A stretch of 64,000 nucleotides of DNA from Parachryseolinea silvisoli (lineage in GTDB: Bacteria > Bacteroidota > Bacteroidia > Cytophagales > Cyclobacteriaceae), in assembly GCF_021190955.1 (NCBI RefSeq), contig NZ_JAIOAO010000001.1, positions 1,240,001-1,304,000 on the forward strand, written 5' to 3'. The first letter of the stretch is position 1. The number at the start of each line of letters is the position of its first letter. A program made the translations under genes and the position numbers. A model generated the notes under the pieces. The model did not search any database and was not told where the DNA came from. It saw only the letters and a list, made by a program, of their open reading frames with translations. Shown one piece after another: positions 25,986 through 33,728 of the stretch.

Positions 25986-27007
25986 GGCTGTATGTAGGGG
26001 ATTTTTACAATAAACATATTTCCTGCATGCTCAACAATAACATCTTTTGCATACAGCTTATATTGCTTACGGATGTATTTCAGTCCGATTCCCCCTTTAT
26101 CTGCGTCGTTTGATGGCTGAATGTTGTTTTCAGTCGTAACATAGTCGTTATCGATGGTGATTTTTATATTCAATCGTGATTCTTCGGTAGCGATATTGTG
26201 TTTAAAGGCATTCTCCAGTAGCAATTGCAGGGTAAGAGGAATAATCTTGTTCCTTTCGCAACCGGCTATTTTGTTTATTGTGAAAGTGAAGGAGTTTTCA
26301 AACCTCATCCTCATCAGGAACATATAAGCATCCAGGGCATCTAATTCTTCCGCAACAGAAACCACTGGCTGCCGGGTAAGCGAAAGCACATATCGATAAG
26401 TCTTTGAGAGCGCTTTTGTAAACTTATTGGCATTATCCGAATTTACATATATTAAAGAAGACAATACATTCAGTGAATTAAACAGAAAATGCGGGTTTAT
26501 TTGTGCTCTTAACGTTTCGTGCTGAAATAGCAAAACTTCGCGTTTCGCTTTTTCGGAATCGGCTATGGCCTTTTGTTCTGACTGAAAGTAGTAGATCAGC
26601 TCAAACACTAACAGAATAGGGATGTTTGCAGCCAATCCAAGGGCAAACTTGATAAGGACTGAAGGCATGCCTTCTCTGGAAATATTGACTATGTCGTATA
26701 TGATGTAATTAAACATCCACAGGAGCATCAAGGTGATCAGAATTATCCCTGTCGTGCTGGCCAGGATTCGATAGAATATATTTTTTGAGTAGGGTAAATA
26801 CCTATTCAAGAATATCAATAGACCGTAGTCTGCTATACACATCGTAAAGATTACTACATAATGGGCAGACAATTGAATATGGAAGTTATTCCGTATGTCT
26901 TCTTTCATCAGAATAACGCTGAATAGCATCTGGCACAAAGCATAAATCACTGTTGAAGCGAAGAATATTAGCAGGTTTTTTGCGCTTATTTTTTTAATTT
27001 GCCCCAT
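25982..27007 (-). CDS. sensor histidine kinase, LytS type (second pair)
   Basis: A 341-residue kinase with four membrane helices (about 12-34, 48-68, 80-108, 118-141), a linker and a PF06580 kinase domain. The phospho-acceptor is H173 in INPHFLFNSLNVLSSLIY; the ATPase part includes LTLQLLLENAFKHNI and GGIGLKYIRKQYKLY. It lies in an AT-rich region. A perfect TATTTTTG box sits only four bases before the ATG, so the message may be leaderless. The overlapping LytTR gene completes a two-component system with no separate sensor domain. Confidence 0.92.
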   Translation of the reverse strand: MGQIKKISAKNLLIFFASTVIYALCQMLFSVILMKEDIRNNFHIQLSAHYVVIFTMCIADYGLLIFLNRYLPYSKNIFYRILASTTGIILITLMLLWMFNYIIYDIVNISREGMPSVLIKFALGLAANIPILLVFELIYYFQSEQKAIADSEKAKREVLLFQHETLRAQINPHFLFNSLNVLSSLIYVNSDNANKFTKALSKTYRYVLSLTRQPVVSVAEELDALDAYMFLMRMRFENSFTFTINKIAGCERNKIIPLTLQLLLENAFKHNIATEESRLNIKITIDNDYVTTENNIQPSNDADKGGIGLKYIRKQYKLYAKDVIVEHAGNMFIVKIPYIQP

Positions 27008-27011
27008 GTCT

Positions 27012-27019
27012 CAAAAATA
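27012..27019 (-). promoter_or_regulatory. -7 box of the second LytS kinase
   Basis: TATTTTTG on the minus strand, a perfect TAnnTTTG match, four bases before the kinase ATG. Transcription would begin at or next to the start codon. Confidence 0.45.
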
Positions 27020-27695
27020 AGGCTTCGCAAAGAGATAAAGCTGAATGTCTTGCGCTTTCTGATGAAGTTCATTTTTTCGATGATGAATTTAATCGAGAAG
27101 ACGCCGTCACTAATTTTTAGTATTGTTCTTCGGATCATCTTCCGATCACGTCTATAGCACATACATATCACATGTTAACCACATGTTGGATCAGATCTGA
27201 CACGATGAAAAGAAACGTTTTGCGTTGTTTTATAGCGACGACCACAGGGGACGGATGTTCGTGGCGGATCGAAACAGTGTCTCTGCAAACGCCTTCAAAG
27301 ACGACCTTCCTTCGAGTCTGCCACAGGGTTCTTCTATAGATGTTCCACGGATGAACCACGGATGATCTACCACTTTTCAGGGTAGAACATCCCTGGATCA
27401 AGGGAACATCCCGGTCGTTGTGAGCGTGACGCTGACGGGCACTATGCGGCATTTTTAAGATTTTTTTTCAAAACCTTTAAAACAACACGTATGGCATTTC
27501 TCAGAGACATCACGTTTACCGGGCGATCTGACTGCTTACAAAATGAAAGGCTCCGACAAGATCATCTTTGCCGCATAGGCGGCCCGCCGAATGCACTGGA
27601 AGAACAATTTGGCCTATTTCATCCAACTCGACTGTCACAGAATTGCGAGTTCCATGGTGTGATATATTGCCAATATCGCATCCTCGTTTTTTAGA
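27020..27695. other. AT-rich noncoding stretch between the kinase and ssrA
   Basis: About 675 bp without a believable complete gene. It has short direct repeats (CCACGGATGA twice; GAACATCCC twice near 27385-27410). An ATG-less frame at about 27457-27576 reads SRLPGDLTAYKMKGSDKII and may be a degraded C-terminus. Nothing resembling an integrase or attachment repeat was found. Confidence 0.4.
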
Positions 27696-27697
27696 CA

Positions 27698-27730
27698 TAA
27701 AAAAAGGGAAAACTTTTCAGTTTTCCCTTT
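27698..27730 (-). terminator. intrinsic terminator of ssrA
   Basis: Perfect 12-bp stem AAAGGGAAAACT / AGTTTTCCCTTT with a four-base loop, followed by a U-run on the minus strand, right after the tmRNA 3' end. Confidence 0.85.
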
Positions 27731-27731
27731 G

Positions 27732-28122
27732 GGTGGAACCGGAGGGAGTCGAACCCTCGTCCAGAGAAGATGAATCCCGGGTCTTCTACATGCTTATTTG
27801 CTTTTTATTGTCGGGAGCGTCAAGGCAGGCAACAGCCTAAAACACCCCTTAGTCACTGTGTCTTAGCCGTGCTTAGTAACGTGGCACGGAGCGGATTTGC
27901 ATAACGACACCGCGGATCAGCACCTGCAAAACGGTAGCGCTGGGCGATGATGGCTTTCCCGATCTTATCGGGACGAGGCGTAATTTAGCTTAGCTAAATT
28001 AGGCAGCCATGGCGTAGTTAGACTCGCCAAGTATGATTTAGGACCATCTTTCAAGGCTCTCATCCTATGAGCCTGCATGCTTATACACGGTCTCAAGCAT
28101 CCTGTCAAAACCGGTCGGCCCC
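27732..28122 (-). ncRNA. ssrA: transfer-messenger RNA (tmRNA)
   Basis: Ribosome-rescue RNA that releases stalled ribosomes and tags the peptide for proteolysis. The 5' end GGGGCCGACCGGTTTTGACA and the 3' end, a T-arm (GAGGGTTCGACTCCCTC) followed by CGGTTCC and A, form the tRNA-like domain with a seven-pair acceptor stem. The last bases read ACCC, so CCA is not fully encoded and must be completed. The internal frame encodes the tag GESNYAMAA. The remaining sequence contains the stems of the pseudoknot region. A -7 promoter box lies 38 bases upstream and a strong terminator follows. Boundaries are set by eye, certain to within a few bases. Confidence 0.93.
27999..28028 (-). other. tmRNA tag reading frame (GESNYAMAA, stop TAA)
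   Basis: Codons GGC GAG TCT AAC TAC GCC ATG GCT GCC TAA encode the proteolysis tag; the ending YAMAA fits Bacteroidota tags. The resume codon is GGC. Confidence 0.85.
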
Positions 28123-28159
28123 ATTTGTGTTGTATTCAAAGAACGGAAAACGGGGGGTG

Positions 28160-28167
28160 CAAAGATA
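28160..28167 (-). promoter_or_regulatory. -7 promoter box of ssrA
   Basis: TATCTTTG on the minus strand, a perfect TAnnTTTG, 38 bases upstream of the mature tmRNA 5' end. A leader of about 30 bases removed by RNase P would follow. No clear upstream TTTG was seen. Confidence 0.5.
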
Positions 28168-28284
28168 ACAAAAGTATTCACTCTGCGGTTCCGGCGGAGA
28201 AGGAAGTGCTGCGCGAAGGCATTTTCCAAAAGTTTAAGGCTTGTGTTTTCAAGTTCAGACTTCTCATTCTATCTTGCGGACCGC

Positions 28285-29406
28285 ATGGAGAATTTTGTTG
28301 TTTCGGCACGGAAATACCGCCCCACGGGGTTTGACGAAGTGGTTGGCCAAGAGCACATTACCACAACGCTCAAGAATGCCATTGATAATAACAAGCTCGC
28401 TCAGGCACTGCTGTTTTGCGGTCCCCGGGGGGTGGGTAAAACCACCTGCGCGCGGATTGTGGCCCGCCTCATCAACGGCTTTGAAGAGCGCACGGAGAAC
28501 AACTCCCTGAATATCTTCGAGCTGGATGCCGCGTCCAACAACTCTGTGGAAGACATCCGGAACCTGATCGACCAGGTTCGCTACCCTCCTCAATTCGGCA
28601 AATTTAAGGTGTACATCATCGATGAGGTGCACATGCTTTCGAACGCGGCCTTTAACGCGTTCCTGAAGACGCTGGAGGAGCCGCCGTCGTATGCCATCTT
28701 TATCCTGGCCACAACGGAAAAACACAAGGTTATCCCGACGATTCTGTCGCGATGCCAGATCTTCGATTTCAATCGTATTCAAATCAGCGATATTGCCAAT
28801 CACCTCAAGAAGATTGCCACACACGAGGGCATTCCGGCAGAGGATGAGGCGCTGCACCTGATCAGCCAGAAAGCCGACGGCGCCCTGCGCGACGCGCTCT
28901 CCATCTTCGACTTGATGGTGACCTACGCAGCGGGCAAAGGGGTGACCTTCAAGAGCACGCTGGCGAACCTCCACATCCTGGACTACGACTATTACTTCCA
29001 GGTAGTAGATGCGTTGCTGACACAGAATCATACACAGCCCCTTATGCTGCTGGACGAGATCCTGAGAAAGGGTTTTGACGGCCATAATTTTATCGTGGGC
29101 CTGAGCGAGCACCTGCGCAACCTGCTGGTGTCGCAAGATGCCCGCACGGTGAACCTCATGGAGGTACCCGACAGCGTGAAAAAGAAATACGCCCAACAGG
29201 CGCAGATTTCTCCGCCGTCGCTGTTGCTGACGTGGTTGAACCTGGCCAACCAGTGCGACATTCACTATAAAGGCAGCAAGAGCCAGCGCTTGACAGTGGA
29301 ACTGGCCCTGATGAAGATGGCACATGTGGGTGCTGTATTGAAGGCTGATCAGCTCTCTGGGAATGGACTTACCGATGCGGTAGGCTTAAAAAAAAAATTA
29401 GTGTAG
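28285..29406 (+). CDS. dnaX: DNA polymerase III gamma/tau subunit, gamma-length frame
   Basis: Clamp-loader ATPase. The frame from ATG 28285 gives 373 residues: Walker A GPRGVGKT (46-53), Walker B IIDEVH (111-116), sensor 1 LATTEKHK (about 141-148), arginine finger region SRCQIFDF, and the domain III collar. The four-cysteine zinc module common in E. coli-type DnaX between Walker A and B is missing (GFEERTENNSLN instead); as far as is known this loss is usual in Bacteroidota. The frame ends ...GLKKKLV at a stop just after an A10 run. The tau-specific tail continues in the -1 frame. This start is preferred over an ATG 42 bases upstream, because the family begins MENFVVSARKYRP. The protein so encoded corresponds to gamma. 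Confidence 0.93.
   Translation: MENFVVSARKYRPTGFDEVVGQEHITTTLKNAIDNNKLAQALLFCGPRGVGKTTCARIVARLINGFEERTENNSLNIFELDAASNNSVEDIRNLIDQVRYPPQFGKFKVYIIDEVHMLSNAAFNAFLKTLEEPPSYAIFILATTEKHKVIPTILSRCQIFDFNRIQISDIANHLKKIATHEGIPAEDEALHLISQKADGALRDALSIFDLMVTYAAGKGVTFKSTLANLHILDYDYYFQVVDALLTQNHTQPLMLLDEILRKGFDGHNFIVGLSEHLRNLLVSQDARTVNLMEVPDSVKKKYAQQAQISPPSLLLTWLNLANQCDIHYKGSKSQRLTVELALMKMAHVGAVLKADQLSGNGLTDAVGLKKKLV
29388..29397 (+). repeat. A10 slippery run in dnaX
   Basis: Ten consecutive A residues after TT, read TTA AAA AAA AAA in the gamma frame. It contains the heptamer A AAA AAA suited to -1 slippage and is long enough for transcriptional slippage. One extra A (eleven in all) restores one continuous frame into the tau tail. 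Confidence 0.8.
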
Positions 29407-30080
29407 AGTCTGAAGAAGGCTCTCCGGGCATTGCAAACGCAGCTCCCGCAGTTCTTACGGCTACTTCGACGGCCGCTCCGACCATCGCTCCTGCTATTTC
29501 TACTCCTGCTGCACAGCCTGCAGCGCCTGTCAATACGGCACCGCCCGCGACGGAAAGCACTGAGGACGCCGGCGGCATTAACATCCCTACGCTCAAGCCA
29601 AACTATGCCGAGAAGTCGCGCTTTCAGTCGGGTCCGAAAACCACGGTGAAGCTAACTAGCTTGCTGAAGGTGGAGCCGAAGAAAGACGCCGCTGCGAACG
29701 ATGTGCCGGTGGAAGCCGATCAGCCTTTTACCCCGGAGCAACTCCAGGCCGCTTGGAATGAATTTGCCGAGCAACGCAAAAATCTACCCGCCGAGTATCA
29801 GCTGCTGACGCAACCTTACGACTTTACGCATCCCGTAATCACCGTACACCTTCATCACCTGGTGCAGGAGACAATGCTGAATAACATCCGACTGCAGCTG
29901 TCGGCGTTTATTCGCGAACGGCTTAAAAACAATTCCATTCAGATCGTAACCAAGATCGTGGAAATTGACGAGTCCAAGCGCGTATTCTATACGCCGCGGG
30001 AGAAGTTCGATCACTTGCTGGAGAAAAATCCTGTCTTGCGCGAGATGAAAGATCGCCTGGGGCTGGACACCGACTTCTAA
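29400..30080 (+). CDS. dnaX: DnaX tau-specific tail in the -1 frame
   Basis: Continuation of dnaX in the -1 frame: SVESEEGSPGIANAAP, a long Ala/Pro/Thr linker, then KPNYAEKSRFQ and a folded C-terminal region (from about 29736: PEQLQAAWNEFAEQRKNLPAEYQLL) that ends DRLGLDTDF. With a single-base shift at the A10 run the full protein would be 598 residues. There is no convincing independent start; a GTG at 29646 gives a truncated fragment. The tail is expected to contact the polymerase alpha subunit and DnaB, as tau does in E. coli; that is inference from position. Confidence 0.7.
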   Translation, partial: SVESEEGSPGIANAAPAVLTATSTAAPTIAPAISTPAAQPAAPVNTAPPATESTEDAGGINIPTLKPNYAEKSRFQSGPKTTVKLTSLLKVEPKKDAAANDVPVEADQPFTPEQLQAAWNEFAEQRKNLPAEYQLLTQPYDFTHPVITVHLHHLVQETMLNNIRLQLSAFIRERLKNNSIQIVTKIVEIDESKRVFYTPREKFDHLLEKNPVLREMKDRLGLDTDF

Positions 30081-30112
30081 GCCGGGGTTTCTATTCGACC
30101 TCCACGTATGCC

Positions 30113-31357
30113 TTATTTTTTGAAGAAGTCCTCGTAGGTAAGCACTTGCTTTTCGCCGTGGCTTTTGAACACGTTCAGGTGGTATAACAGCACGACTGTC
30201 GTCAGTAAGAAGATGAGCAGGTAGCCGATGCTGAGGAAGATAAAATCATACACGCCGCCTTTGTTGTAGGCTACGATGTCGTATCCAAACATGGCCACAC
30301 CTGTAATAATGCTCCCCACCATATACCATGCGCCGGCCTGCTCAAACAGCAATGCGCGAATGGCCAATACAGCTGCATATAGCAGTACGCAGGCTGCTAC
30401 CGCCAAATAGAGGCCAACCCAACGCGAGTATACCAGCGCAGGTGTAAAGAGTGTGAACATGGCAAACGATACGTTTAATATCACCACAATATACGGTATG
30501 AGCTGGTGACTGAGCTTTTCCAGCAGTGCATGCAGGAACAGGGCCGCCCAGGCAATGCCTGAATAGAGCGTGAGGTATTCCATACGCACGACCCACGCCC
30601 ACGGTATAGACGGGAAGAAGGCTGTTACCGGATATACATTCGAGAACCATGCACGTGCGCCCCAGCTAAGACATAGGAAAGCAAAGTATAGTACGACGCG
30701 TTGCCGACGGACCATGAACAATATCAAAAAGCTAAGAGCAAGCGTAAACAATACCGCCGACTCAATGACCGAAGCGGTAATGGCATAGAAGGCATGATCG
30801 CGGATATTTGTAGACAAGCCCAGCATGATGGGGTCTTTTATACCACCTTTATAGTGATGAAAGTTGGCAATCTGTAACACAAGGACCAGCGTATCGGCAG
30901 GATCCATGGAGATGACGCCGGCCTGGTGTATCCATTGGGGTACCGCCGTTTCCCCTTTGTCAGACACAACACCCGCCGACGCTATCTCGAGGCCGTTGGC
31001 CCAGAGGGTATAGCAGCTGTAGAGCTGCGGCACTTCTACGGCAAGTTGGTGAATGGTGTCCGGCAACAGGACTTTGAGCTGATAGGTGGCATAGCCCTGG
31101 CCTTTTCCGGTGGGTGTGGTTTCGTTCCAAAGTTCGGGCAGAAAGTGTATCTGGCCTTTCCTGGCGCGGGTTTCCCGGGGCGTTACTAGCTCATTGGGAT
31201 AGTGCGTCCAATAGCCTGTCAGCGCAAGGTTATGCTCCTGGAAATTCCAATGACGGGCATCAAGCACGCCGCCCTCTGCCCGGACGGTAAATTGTGCCTG
31301 GGCACTATACACCATGGCCATGCATGCTATGACTAAGCAAATGATACGATCCCTCAT
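30113..31357 (-). CDS. 7TM-DISM membrane receptor without effector domain
   Basis: A 414-residue protein with signal peptide (about 1-20, SAQA), an extracytoplasmic sensory domain of the 7TMR-DISM type (about 25-190, including YWTHYPNEL, YATYQLKVLLPDT and WANGLEIASAGVV), and seven transmembrane helices (about 200-395). The last helix is followed by only about 16 residues (SHGEKQVLTYEDFFKK) with no kinase, GGDEF or DNA-binding domain. It would sense a ligand, often a carbohydrate, and must pass the signal to a partner. A -7 box and a 27-bp dyad lie upstream. Confidence 0.85.
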   Translation of the reverse strand: MRDRIICLVIACMAMVYSAQAQFTVRAEGGVLDARHWNFQEHNLALTGYWTHYPNELVTPRETRARKGQIHFLPELWNETTPTGKGQGYATYQLKVLLPDTIHQLAVEVPQLYSCYTLWANGLEIASAGVVSDKGETAVPQWIHQAGVISMDPADTLVLVLQIANFHHYKGGIKDPIMLGLSTNIRDHAFYAITASVIESAVLFTLALSFLILFMVRRQRVVLYFAFLCLSWGARAWFSNVYPVTAFFPSIPWAWVVRMEYLTLYSGIAWAALFLHALLEKLSHQLIPYIVVILNVSFAMFTLFTPALVYSRWVGLYLAVAACVLLYAAVLAIRALLFEQAGAWYMVGSIITGVAMFGYDIVAYNKGGVYDFIFLSIGYLLIFLLTTVVLLYHLNVFKSHGEKQVLTYEDFFKK

Positions 31358-31442
31358 ACAGACAGGTATAAATTAATTAAACATGTAATGAGGGAAAGCT
31401 GAAGCATTGGGAATTCTTCAGCAAAACAGGTTTTAATCGAGA

Positions 31443-31450
31443 CAAAGGTA
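31443..31450 (-). promoter_or_regulatory. -7 box of the 7TM-DISM gene
   Basis: TACCTTTG on the minus strand, a perfect TAnnTTTG, giving a leader of about 80 bases. The upstream -33 region falls inside the dyad at 31458-31484. Confidence 0.5.
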
Positions 31451-31457
31451 GAAAAGA

Positions 31458-31484
31458 AAAGTGTTCTAGCACGGTGAACACTTT
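31458..31484. promoter_or_regulatory. 27-bp dyad: operator or terminator
   Basis: Perfect 9-bp arms AAAGTGTTC and GAACACTTT around nine bases. It covers the -33 region of the 7TM-DISM promoter, which suggests a repressor or activator site. Read on the minus strand it is followed by a T-rich run and lies about 100 bases past the HerA-operon end, so it could equally be that operon's terminator. Confidence 0.5.
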
Positions 31485-31581
31485 AAAAAGATGTCACCTT
31501 TCCCGCTAATACCGGAATTATCCGGGTGCAATGGGTAATATCTGTTGCGAATCATCTTTACTATATTAGTTGCGGTGATAA

Positions 31582-32043
31582 CTACTGGTCTTCGTCAACG
31601 AAAAGGCCCCAGCCATCGCCTTCTTTTTTGGCCTGGTGAAAGGTTTTGATCCAGGCGCGAAACAACAAACGAAACGTCTCAATCTCTTTGCGAAGTAACA
31701 CCAGGTACTCTTCGGGAAGGACTTCCTCGAAGATTAACGAGGCTGCCTGTGCTTGCAGGCTACGGGCGTGAATCTTGACGATGGTCGCGTTCTCCATCTT
31801 GAGGATGAAGTCGTCGACCGCTTCGGCGCTGGCGATCTTGGCGGGTATAACAATGGAGTCTTCGAGCATAATGTTGCTGTGGATCATCTTTACCTCTTCG
31901 TCGTCAATGGAATCTATGATGCGGCGCGTCATGTCGCGTATCTCTTCCGCTTTTTGGAAGATGGGCAATGCCTCCATGCGCCTCCGTTCTTTCTCGGGGT
32001 CGAACTCAGCGTCGCCGTCTTCGGTATCATCGTCTTCCCACAT
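31582..32043 (-). CDS. hypothetical acidic protein downstream of the HerA-like ATPase
   Basis: Not recognised. The 153-residue frame from ATG 32043 begins MWEDDDTEDGDAEFDPEKERRRM, a strongly acidic N-terminus, and is otherwise mainly alpha-helical (FQKAEEIRDMTRRIIDSI, IFEEVLPEEYLVLLRKEIETFRLLFRAWIKTF), ending GWGLFVDEDQ. An in-frame TTG at 32067 overlaps the ATPase stop by four bases and is an alternative start. No signal peptide or membrane segment. The tight link to the ATPase gene suggests a partner or regulator, but nothing in the sequence states its job. Confidence 0.65.
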   Translation of the reverse strand: MWEDDDTEDGDAEFDPEKERRRMEALPIFQKAEEIRDMTRRIIDSIDDEEVKMIHSNIMLEDSIVIPAKIASAEAVDDFILKMENATIVKIHARSLQAQAASLIFEEVLPEEYLVLLRKEIETFRLLFRAWIKTFHQAKKEGDGWGLFVDEDQ

Positions 32044-32063
32044 AGGCTCGTTGATCGCGGTTA

Positions 32064-33629
32064 TCAAAATATACTCTTACGACGCGACCGCGACGTACGG
32101 GGAGCTGACCCGAACAGCATGCCAAAGATACCGCGCACCACCTCGCGACCTACTTGTTTGGCCACGGGCGATGAAATAACTTCTTCAAACGTTGATTTCT
32201 CGCGTCGCTGGGATGTTGTGCGGCGTACCGGTGCCTCCGCGCGCCCGGCAGCTTTCTTTTCTTCGGCGTCGTCCTGTAACTCCTGCATGCGTTCGTTTAG
32301 CATCTCGAATGCACTCTGTGGATCGACGGAGTCTTTATACTTTTTATACAGATCAGACTGGGTCAGTACCTGATTGTATTCATCTGTCGTCAGCGGCCCC
32401 ATGAAGGATGCCGGCGGTGACAAGTGTGCCACGACAGTCTCTGTCGGTATGCCTTTTTCGTTCAGTACGGTAATGAAAGCCTGGCCAATGCCCAACTGCG
32501 TGAACTGTTGTTCCATATCGTAGAAAGCCGATTTTGGAAAGGTCTTGATCGTTTCTCGTAAGGCCTTGGCATCGTTGGGGGTAAACGCACGGATGACGTG
32601 TTGTACGCGGTTGCCAAGCTGCGCCAGTACGGAAGGTGGTATATCTTGTGTTACCTGCGTGCAGAAGAATACACCAACCCCTTTGGAACGAATGAGGCGG
32701 ATGATCTGGTCGATCTGGTCCAGGAACACTTTAGGAGCGTCTTTAAACAGCAAGTGCGCTTCGTCGAGGAAAAATACCAGCTTGGGCTTGTCGAGATCGC
32801 CGGCCTCGGGCATGCGCTGGTATATTTCTACCAGTAACGCCAGCAGAAAGGTAGAGAATATAGCAGGCTGATGTTGTACATCCGATACGTTCAGTAAGCT
32901 AATAACGCCCTGGCCGTCTACCTTTTCGAAAAGGTCCTCGATATCGAACGACGTTTCACCAAAGAGCTGGTCGATGCCTTGCTGCTCGAGCGCAACAATC
33001 TTACGCAAGATGGTGCTCGCGGTAGCCGAAGAGATCTTGCCGTAGTCACTTTTGATCTCCGCTGCGCCAGGGCCTTCTGTCAGGTGGTTGAGTACCTTCT
33101 TCAGGTCTTTGAAATCGACGATGGGCAATGATTTATCATCGGCATACTTAAAGAGGATGTTCAATACCCCTGACTGTGTTTCGTTCAGCTCGAGGATCTT
33201 GCTGAGCAAGGCCGGGCCGAACTCCGTCACCGTGGCACGCATCTGCGCGCCTAGCTTGCCGCTAAGCGAATATATTTCTACGGGGAAACCTGTGGGTGTA
33301 TAGTGGATGCCGATGGCCTGTGTGCGCTCGGTGATCTTATCGGTTACGATGCCTTCCTTGGCCATGCCGGAAAGGTCCCCTTTCATATCGGGCATAAACA
33401 CCGACACCCCGGCGGCAGAGAGCTGCTCGGCCATGAGCTGGAGCGTGCGGGTCTTACCAGAACCAGTGGCACCTGTTACCAGGCCGTGACGGTTCATCAT
33501 ACGCAACGGCAGGTTTACTTTGGCGGCTGCTACGACCTCGCTTTGATAGACACCCGCGCCGAGGCAAATAGACGGCAAATTGGTGGCGTACGCTTTGGTG
33601 ATCGTTTCAATGAATTTCTCCTGAGACAT
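32064..33629 (-). CDS. HerA-like P-loop ATPase, DUF853 family
   Basis: A 521-residue cytoplasmic ATPase of the HerA/FtsK clan (YjgR-like, DUF853). Walker A is GATGSGKT (53-60) and Walker B is LVFFLDEAHLLF (about 265-276). The family-specific PDMKGDLSGM segment follows Walker A, and STFLLALLVEIYQRMPE, STFLLALL and GNRVQHVIRAFTP lie further on. The start at 33629 (MSQEKFIETITKAY) matches the family N-terminus; the longer frame adds 15 unsupported residues. The C-terminal 60 residues are basic (RRTTSQRREKSTF, SRSRRKSIF), a possible nucleic-acid or partner contact. Function of the family is undetermined; DNA translocation is inferred from the clan. Confidence 0.88.
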   Translation of the reverse strand: MSQEKFIETITKAYATNLPSICLGAGVYQSEVVAAAKVNLPLRMMNRHGLVTGATGSGKTRTLQLMAEQLSAAGVSVFMPDMKGDLSGMAKEGIVTDKITERTQAIGIHYTPTGFPVEIYSLSGKLGAQMRATVTEFGPALLSKILELNETQSGVLNILFKYADDKSLPIVDFKDLKKVLNHLTEGPGAAEIKSDYGKISSATASTILRKIVALEQQGIDQLFGETSFDIEDLFEKVDGQGVISLLNVSDVQHQPAIFSTFLLALLVEIYQRMPEAGDLDKPKLVFFLDEAHLLFKDAPKVFLDQIDQIIRLIRSKGVGVFFCTQVTQDIPPSVLAQLGNRVQHVIRAFTPNDAKALRETIKTFPKSAFYDMEQQFTQLGIGQAFITVLNEKGIPTETVVAHLSPPASFMGPLTTDEYNQVLTQSDLYKKYKDSVDPQSAFEMLNERMQELQDDAEEKKAAGRAEAPVRRTTSQRREKSTFEEVISSPVAKQVGREVVRGIFGMLFGSAPRTSRSRRKSIF

Positions 33630-33671
33630 GGGACGGACAAGTTTTACGCAATTTAAAACTATCGGATCAGG

Positions 33672-33705
33672 CAAAAAGAAAAAGGCCTGGAGTTTTCAGG
33701 CCTTT
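33672..33705 (-). terminator. intrinsic terminator of the DUF3078 gene
   Basis: Arms AAAGGCCTG and CAGGCCTTT with a 7-base loop; on the minus strand the stem is followed by TTTTTCTTTTTG. It separates the DUF3078 gene from the HerA-like gene. Confidence 0.82.
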
Positions 33706-33728
33706 CCCATGGTTATGGAGGGGATACG

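Noticed and set aside
27168-27452. 94-codon minus-strand open frame upstream of ssrA
   Set aside because: Rich in Arg, His and Trp without helix or strand pattern; lies in a stretch with short repeats.
20100-27732. Integration of a mobile element into ssrA
   Set aside because: No integrase, transposase, or duplicated ssrA 3' end could be found; kept only as a composition remark.
28540-28620. Loss of the DnaX zinc module as a novel trait
   Set aside because: The same gap is known from Flavobacteriia DnaX, so it is likely a phylum trait, not specific to this genome.
28264-29325. Minus-strand 353-codon open frame over dnaX
   Set aside because: Exact antisense of the DnaX frame with no domain signature; the dnaX frame is strongly conserved-looking.
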